From positions 1 through 37,634 of the forward strand of contig NZ_JACDDV010000016.1 in assembly GCF_013816785.1 (NCBI RefSeq): a stretch of DNA of 37,634 bases. The letters run 5' to 3'. Below, one piece after another: positions 33,276 through 37,634 of this stretch. The DNA is from Sphingomonas sp. GTDB lineage: Bacteria > Pseudomonadota > Alphaproteobacteria > Sphingomonadales > Sphingomonadaceae. Under the pieces are notes generated by a model. It searched no databases. It saw nothing but the letters and a program-made list of their open reading frames with translations, and had not been told where the DNA came from. The translations under genes were made by a program, and so were the position numbers. Each line of letters starts with the position of its first letter. The stretch's first letter is position 1.

Positions 33276-34379
33276 ATGAAGGCGACGATCGAACGGACGA
33301 CCCTCCTCAAAACCCTGGGCCATGTCCAGTCGGTGGTCGAGCGGCGCAACACCATCCCGATCTTGTCCAACGTGCTGATCGAGGCGCGCGACGACGGCTC
33401 ACTGCGGTTAATGGCCACTGACCTTGATCTGCAGGTCGACGAAAGCGTCCCCGCGCAGGTCAGCCAGGCCGGCGCGACGACCGTCTCGGCCCACACCTTC
33501 TTCGACATCGTCCGCAAGCTGCCCGAAGGCAGTCAGGTCGAAATCTCCGCCGCCGAGGGCAAGATGCAGGTTCTCGCCGGCCGCGCCCGCTTCAACCTGT
33601 CGACCCTGCCGCGCGACGATTTTCCGGTCATCGCCGAAGGCGAGCTTCCGACCCGCTTCGAGCTGCCCGCCCAGACGCTTCGCCAGATCATCGACAAGAC
33701 ACGCTTCGCCATCTCGAGCGAAGAGACACGCTATTATCTGATGGGCATCTTCCTCCACGTCGCCGACGAGAAGCTGAAGGCGGCCGCGACCGACGGCCAC
33801 CGACTCGCCCGCGTCACCGTCGACAAGCCCGACGGTGCCGACGGCATGCCCGACATCATCATCCCCAAGAAATGCGTGGGCGAATTGCGCAAATTGCTCG
33901 ACGAGGTCGAGGGCACGGTCGAAGTTTCGCTGTCGCCTACCAAGGTCCGCTTCGGCCTTGGCGCCGCGGTGCTGACCTCGAAGCTGATCGACGGCACCTT
34001 CCCCGACTATAATCGCGTCATCCCGACCGGGAACGACAAGCTGCTCAAGCTCGATCCGAAAAGCTTCATGGCCGGGGTCGATCGCGTCGCCACCATCGCC
34101 AGCGAGAAAACCCGCGCGGTCAAGATGGCGGTCGACCGCGACAAGGTGACGCTCAGCGTGACCAGCCCCGAAAACGGTCTCGCGGTCGAGGAACTCGCCG
34201 CCGATTATGGATCGGACGCGCTCGAAATTGGCTTCAACGCCCGCTACCTGATGGACATCCTTCATGAAATCGACGGCGACAGCGTCGAGGTCCATCTGGC
34301 CGACGCCGCCGCGCCGACCCTGCTGCGCGAAAACGACAAATCCAACGCGCTCTACGTGCTGATGCCGATGCGGGTATGA
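33276..34379 (+). CDS. dnaN: DNA polymerase III sliding clamp (beta subunit)
   Basis: DnaN is the ring-shaped processivity clamp of the replicative polymerase. The 367-residue product starts MKATIERTTLLKTLGHVQSVVERRNTIPILSNVLIEA. It has three ~120-residue clamp domains and ends with ALYVLMPMRV, the C-terminal partner-binding end. TDGHRLA and SKLIDGTFPDYNRVIP are family-diagnostic. GAAGGGG is upstream, and a TATAAC -10-like hexamer lies near 33235. dnaA is not adjacent. The stop overlaps the next gene (ATGA). Confidence 0.98.
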   Translation: MKATIERTTLLKTLGHVQSVVERRNTIPILSNVLIEARDDGSLRLMATDLDLQVDESVPAQVSQAGATTVSAHTFFDIVRKLPEGSQVEISAAEGKMQVLAGRARFNLSTLPRDDFPVIAEGELPTRFELPAQTLRQIIDKTRFAISSEETRYYLMGIFLHVADEKLKAAATDGHRLARVTVDKPDGADGMPDIIIPKKCVGELRKLLDEVEGTVEVSLSPTKVRFGLGAAVLTSKLIDGTFPDYNRVIPTGNDKLLKLDPKSFMAGVDRVATIASEKTRAVKMAVDRDKVTLSVTSPENGLAVEELAADYGSDALEIGFNARYLMDILHEIDGDSVEVHLADAAAPTLLRENDKSNALYVLMPMRV

Positions 34380-34696
34380 CGGTTTGCCGCCAGTGGCGCG
34401 GCTGGACCACGCCCGAAAACGCCGCGGTTTATGAGGGGATTGTTCGCGGCGAAGTCATCCCCGGCATCGAGACGCGCAAGATCCCCGGATTTCGCCATAT
34501 CGACCTGATGCGCCGCGACCTGGGCGACGAGGTCGAGTTCCAGACATTGATGTGGTTCGACAGCATCGACGCGATCGTCGCCTTCATGGGCGAGGATTAT
34601 ACGGTCAGTCACGTCCCCGCCGCTGCCCGCGCGGTCCTGACCCGCTTCGACGCCTATGCGGTCCATTATGAGGTGCTCGACCAGCGGACGCAGTAA
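34376..34696 (+). CDS. Antibiotic-biosynthesis-monooxygenase-like (ABM) fold protein
   Basis: The 106-residue product resembles the dimeric alpha/beta-barrel ABM family: CRQWRGWTTPENAAVYEGIV at the N-terminus, EFQTLMWFDSIDAIVAFMGEDY in the middle, and a C-terminal HYEVLDQRT. ABM-fold proteins include monooxygenases and heme-degrading enzymes, but no catalytic residue can be assigned here. It overlaps the dnaN stop by ATGA and is 55 bases from recF, so it sits in the dnaN-recF operon. Whether it functions there or is a passenger is unknown. Confidence 0.75.
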   Translation: MTVCRQWRGWTTPENAAVYEGIVRGEVIPGIETRKIPGFRHIDLMRRDLGDEVEFQTLMWFDSIDAIVAFMGEDYTVSHVPAAARAVLTRFDAYAVHYEVLDQRTQ

Positions 34697-34751
34697 GGCG
34701 AAGCGCAGTGCAATGCTGGGCATGCGCGGGCATCGGCTCTAAGCCGATCGT

Positions 34752-35834
34752 GTGCCGCTCACCCGCCTCTCGCTCACCGATTTCCGCAATCATCGCGACG
34801 CGTTGATCGAGCCGGGGCCGGGGTTTGTGCTGCTCTCGGGCCCAAACGGCGCGGGCAAGACCAATGTGCTGGAGGCGGTGTCGCTGCTGACGCCGGGGCG
34901 CGGGCTTCGTCAGGTTTCGATCTCGGACATGGCGCGCAGCGAGGGTCCGGGGGGTTTTGGAATAGCAGCCAAGCTCCAGTCGTTCGCCAACACGAACGGA
35001 GTTGTGGAGCTGGGGACCGGCGCATCCCCGACCGCCCCAGATCGCCGCCAGGTTCGCATCAACGGTACCCCAGCCTCGGTCAATTCTTTGAGCGAATGGC
35101 TCTCGGCTCTGTGGCTCACCCCGGCCATGGACCGTTTGTTCGCCGACAGCGCCGGGAATCGCCGCCGTTTTCTCGATCGCCTCACCCTTGCGCTCGATCC
35201 CGGTCACGCCACGCACGCGGCGCGTTACGAGGCGGCAATGCGGGCGCGCAACAAGTTGCTCGCCGAGCCAGAGGGGGCTGATCCGCACTGGCTTGCTGCG
35301 CTGGAGGTCGGCATGGCGGAGCATGGGGCGGCGCTTGGCAAAGCCCGCGCCTGCACCGTGGCAGCGTTGACCGAAGCGATGGCCGAGCTGCCCGACGACG
35401 ATTTCCCGCGCGCCGCCCTCGCGCTCGATGGCTGGAATGGCGGAGCGCTCGCTACCGACCTCAAGGCCAGCCGCGGCCGGGACGCCGCCGCCGGCCGCGC
35501 CACCGTTGGCCCGCACCGACAGGATCTCGCCGTCACCCATGTCGCCAAAGGCCAACGCGCCGCGCGCGGCTCGACCGGCGAGCAGAAGGCGCTGCTACTC
35601 GGCCTCGTCCTCGCTCATGCCGAGCTGGTGGCCGACTGTCGCGGGGCGCCGCCGATCCTGTTGCTCGACGAAGTCGCCGCACACCTCGACCCGGCGCGCC
35701 GCGCCGCGCTGTTCGCCCGCCTTGAGGGACGCGGCCAGGTGTGGATGACCGCGACGGAGCCCAACCTGTTCGCCGACATCGGCCCCTCGGCAAGCCGGTT
35801 TCATGTCGAGGCTGGAGCGATTTCACCCGCCTGA
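34752..35834 (+). CDS. recF: DNA replication/repair protein RecF
   Basis: RecF helps load RecA at gaps in the RecFOR pathway. The 360-residue product has Walker A GPNGAGKT (30-37) after [18 protein letters not shown], the signature [19 protein letters not shown], and Walker [13 protein letters not shown] (~302-313), all expected for this SMC-like ATPase. Start GTG 34752 lacks a Shine-Dalgarno. TAAGCC ends six bases before it, a possible leaderless promoter pattern. Confidence 0.95.
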   Translation: MPLTRLSLTDFRNHRDALIEPGPGFVLLSGPNGAGKTNVLEAVSLLTPGRGLRQVSISDMARSEGPGGFGIAAKLQSFANTNGVVELGTGASPTAPDRRQVRINGTPASVNSLSEWLSALWLTPAMDRLFADSAGNRRRFLDRLTLALDPGHATHAARYEAAMRARNKLLAEPEGADPHWLAALEVGMAEHGAALGKARACTVAALTEAMAELPDDDFPRAALALDGWNGGALATDLKASRGRDAAAGRATVGPHRQDLAVTHVAKGQRAARGSTGEQKALLLGLVLAHAELVADCRGAPPILLLDEVAAHLDPARRAALFARLEGRGQVWMTATEPNLFADIGPSASRFHVEAGAISPA

Positions 35835-35988
35835 CTGGACTTTTAATCTTTTCGCTCTATATCGCACTGCAACACGAGACGCCTAGCAAGCGGCGTGATC
35901 GGTCTCCCAGGAGGTCCCGGCCCGCGTCTCGACCCAGCTTTTCAAGCTTCCCATTTCACGCGGGGTGCTCAACCAACCCCGGATCGGA

Positions 35989-36018
35989 CCGCGCCTAAAA
36001 AGCGCGGCCGCTCTTTTT
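35989..36018 (+). promoter_or_regulatory. Overlapping hairpins / terminator-like element before the helicase gene
   Basis: CCGCGC (35989-35994) can pair with GCGCGG (36002-36007). Alternatively AAAAAGCGC can fold with GCTCTTTTT (35997-36005 with 36010-36018; one C-U mismatch), giving a terminator-like stem with a U-tract. The two share bases and cannot form together. It may be the recF terminator or an attenuator in the helicase leader. Confidence 0.4.
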
Positions 36019-36034
36019 GCATATTGGACTTTTT

Positions 36035-37634
36035 GTGACTCAATTCACCGACCTTGGGCTCTCGCAGCCGCTCCTCGACGCGCTCGCGACGAAGAATTAT
36101 TCGACGCCGACGCCGATCCAGGTGCAGGCCATCCCGACCGTGCTGACCGGACGCGACCTGCTCGGCATCGCCCAGACCGGGACCGGCAAGACCGCGGCGT
36201 TCATGCTGCCGTCGCTCGACCGGCTGGCCGCCAACCGCGTCCACCCGATCCCGGCGCGCATCCGCATGCTGGTGCTCGCCCCGACCCGCGAACTCGCCGC
36301 GCAAATCGCCGAAAGCGCTCGCACTTATGCGCGCAACATCAGCTTGACCGTCGGCGCGATCTACGGCGGCACCGCACCGCGCAAGAGCGTGCGTGACGTC
36401 GCCCGCGGCCTCGATGTGCTGGTTGCCACGCCCGGCCGGCTGCTCGACCTGGTCGATCAGCGCGCGATCGATTTGAGCCGCCTCGAGATCCTCGTCCTCG
36501 ACGAGGCCGACCAGATGCTCGACCTGGGCTTCATTCACGCCCTGAAGCGGATCGTTCAGCTCGTCCCCAAGCAGCGTCAGACTTTGTTCTTCTCGGCGAC
36601 CATGCCCAAGGCGATCCGTGCCCTGGCCGATGCCTACTTGACCAACCCGGCCGAAGTCGCGGTTCGCCCGTCGGCGACCACTGCCGAGCGTATTGCCCAG
36701 ACTGTCACTTACGTGAACCAGGCGGAAAAGGCCGCGCTGCTGACCTTGTTCCTCCAATCGGAAAAGCGCGAACGCACGCTGGTCTTCAGCCGCACCAAGC
36801 ATGGCGCCGACAAGATCGTCCGTCAGCTTATAGCGGCCGGGCTCCAGGCCTCCGCGATCCACGGCAACAAGTCGCAGCCGCAGCGCGAACGCGCTATCGC
36901 CGCGTTCAAGTCGGGTCACGCCCCGGTGCTGATCGCGACCGATATCGCCGCGCGCGGGATCGATATTCCGGGCGTCAGCCACGTCGTCAACTTCGACCTG
37001 CCCGACGTTCCCGAACAATATGTCCACCGCATCGGCCGCACCGCGCGCGCCGGGGCGGAAGGCATTGCCATCGCTTATTGCGCGCCCGACGAGCGGGTCA
37101 ATTTGCGCGACATTGAAAAGCTGACTCGATTGAAGCTCGATGTGGCCCCGCTGCCCGAGGGCTTCGTCGCGGCGGCCCAGGCCCTGAAGGCGCTTAAGCT
37201 GCCAGCCCCGGTGCGCGAAGAGCATGGCGGACGCGGCGGCGGCTATCGCGGCGATCGCAACGATCGCGGTGGCGAGCGTCGCTTCGCGCGTCCCTCGGAC
37301 CCGCGCGTTGCGATCCAGCCGACCGGCGATCGTCGTCCCGACGCTTCTGCTCGGCCAAAGCCCGCCTATCGTCCCGACCGTGCCGCTCGTCCCGACGATG
37401 CGCCGCGCCGCGAATATGGCGCGTTCGGGGAAGCGGCTCGCCGCGATCAGCCCGGCCAGCGCCGTGACGGCGCCCCGCGTTCAGATCATGGTTATCGTGG
37501 CGACCGCCCGGCCCGCCCGGCGCATGATGGCCAGCGCCGGGACAGCGCGCCGCGTGCCGATCACGGCCAGCGTTCGGACCAGGGCCAGCGCCGCGACGGC
37601 GCTCCGCGTACCGAGGGCCAGCGCCATCCGCAGC
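36035..37634 (+). CDS. DEAD-box RNA helicase (RhlE-like), 3' end cut by window
   Basis: This is an ATP-dependent RNA helicase of the kind used in ribosome assembly or RNA turnover. At least 533 residues; the frame is open to the last base. Core motifs: Q-motif region (PTPIQ, 25-29), Walker A AQTGTGKT (46-53), DEAD (156-159), SAT (187-189), ARGID and HRIGRTAR (331-338). After ~380 comes a basic, Arg/Gly/Asp-rich tail with repeats of GQRRD(G/S)APR from ~470 on, an RNA-binding type tail. Start GTG 36035 begins MTQFTDLGLSQPLLDAL; no Shine-Dalgarno is visible. Confidence 0.95.
   Translation, partial: MTQFTDLGLSQPLLDALATKNYSTPTPIQVQAIPTVLTGRDLLGIAQTGTGKTAAFMLPSLDRLAANRVHPIPARIRMLVLAPTRELAAQIAESARTYARNISLTVGAIYGGTAPRKSVRDVARGLDVLVATPGRLLDLVDQRAIDLSRLEILVLDEADQMLDLGFIHALKRIVQLVPKQRQTLFFSATMPKAIRALADAYLTNPAEVAVRPSATTAERIAQTVTYVNQAEKAALLTLFLQSEKRERTLVFSRTKHGADKIVRQLIAAGLQASAIHGNKSQPQRERAIAAFKSGHAPVLIATDIAARGIDIPGVSHVVNFDLPDVPEQYVHRIGRTARAGAEGIAIAYCAPDERVNLRDIEKLTRLKLDVAPLPEGFVAAAQALKALKLPAPVREEHGGRGGGYRGDRNDRGGERRFARPSDPRVAIQPTGDRRPDASARPKPAYRPDRAARPDDAPRREYGAFGEAARRDQPGQRRDGAPRSDHGYRGDRPARPAHDGQRRDSAPRADHGQRSDQGQRRDGAPRTEGQRHPQ

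Noticed and set aside
35908-35920. CAGGAGG as a ribosome binding site for a leader peptide before the helicase
   Set aside because: No ATG, GTG or TTG lies at a suitable distance downstream with an open frame.
35969-37225. 418-residue minus-strand open frame opposite the RNA helicase
   Set aside because: It is the antisense of a clear DEAD-box helicase with all motifs; long antisense frames are expected in GC-rich DNA.

Overview
The window is a GC-rich, densely packed, almost wholly chromosomal stretch from an alphaproteobacterium, most likely a member of the Sphingomonadales (Sphingomonas-like). The evidence is the gene set and style: a 3,4-dihydroxy-2-butanone-4-phosphate synthase with a fused N-terminal helix-turn-helix and a degenerate GTP-cyclohydrolase II domain, a second-type GluRS, COQ9, a CBP3-type ubiquinol-cytochrome c chaperone, BamE, a zinc-ribbon protein divergent from ftsEX, and many ATGA/GTGA/TTGA stop-start overlaps. 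I see no insertion sequence, prophage, CRISPR array or integrated element. This species assignment is inference from gene content, not a database match.

Layout. 1-1613: 3' part of a large outer-membrane beta-barrel/usher-like protein with C-terminal Ig-like modules. 1673-1759: tRNA-Leu(GAG), then a small secreted protein behind a CtrA-like site. 2192-5931: a zinc-ribbon membrane protein divergent from an envelope operon ftsE-ftsX-ydcF-plsC. 5921-10236 (minus): translation operon rpmI-rplT, an intrinsic terminator, then pheS-pheT. 10382-12315: VOC protein, then prs followed by an SRAP DNA-repair protein (minus). 12414-15888: nadE, a lipoprotein and gltX. 15975-20366: tonB behind a near-canonical Zur-box palindrome, a small membrane protein and the riboflavin genes ribD-ribE-ribB-ribH. 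20359-24875: SOUL protein (minus), EamA transporter, COQ9, and feoA-feoB behind a Fur-box-like sequence. 24882-28021: VOC protein, Lrp/AsnC regulator, ssb, yceD and the cytochrome bc1 chaperone (minus), and bamE. 28074-31425: tryptophan 2,3-dioxygenase, a class V aminotransferase-fold protein (kynureninase-like) and an MFS transporter. 31480-33185: two exported proteins, one with ~60-residue internal repeats and one FAS1 lipoprotein. 33276-37634: dnaN, a small ABM-fold protein, recF and a DEAD-box RNA helicase that runs off the window end.

The most interesting signal is at 18620-18660. A perfect 8-bp inverted repeat with a 6-nt spacer (ATATCACA...TGTGATAT) lies between the putative -35 and -10 elements of an internal promoter directly before ribB, and the ribB product itself begins with an XRE-like helix-turn-helix. 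This suggests an enzyme that represses its own gene and ribH. Other leads are a Zur-like operator before tonB, a Fur-like box touching the feoA start codon, a recurrent promoter layout placing a -10-like hexamer 6-9 nt before SD-less start codons (candidate leaderless mRNAs for nadE, ribB, kynA and others), and mutually exclusive hairpins in front of the RNA helicase.
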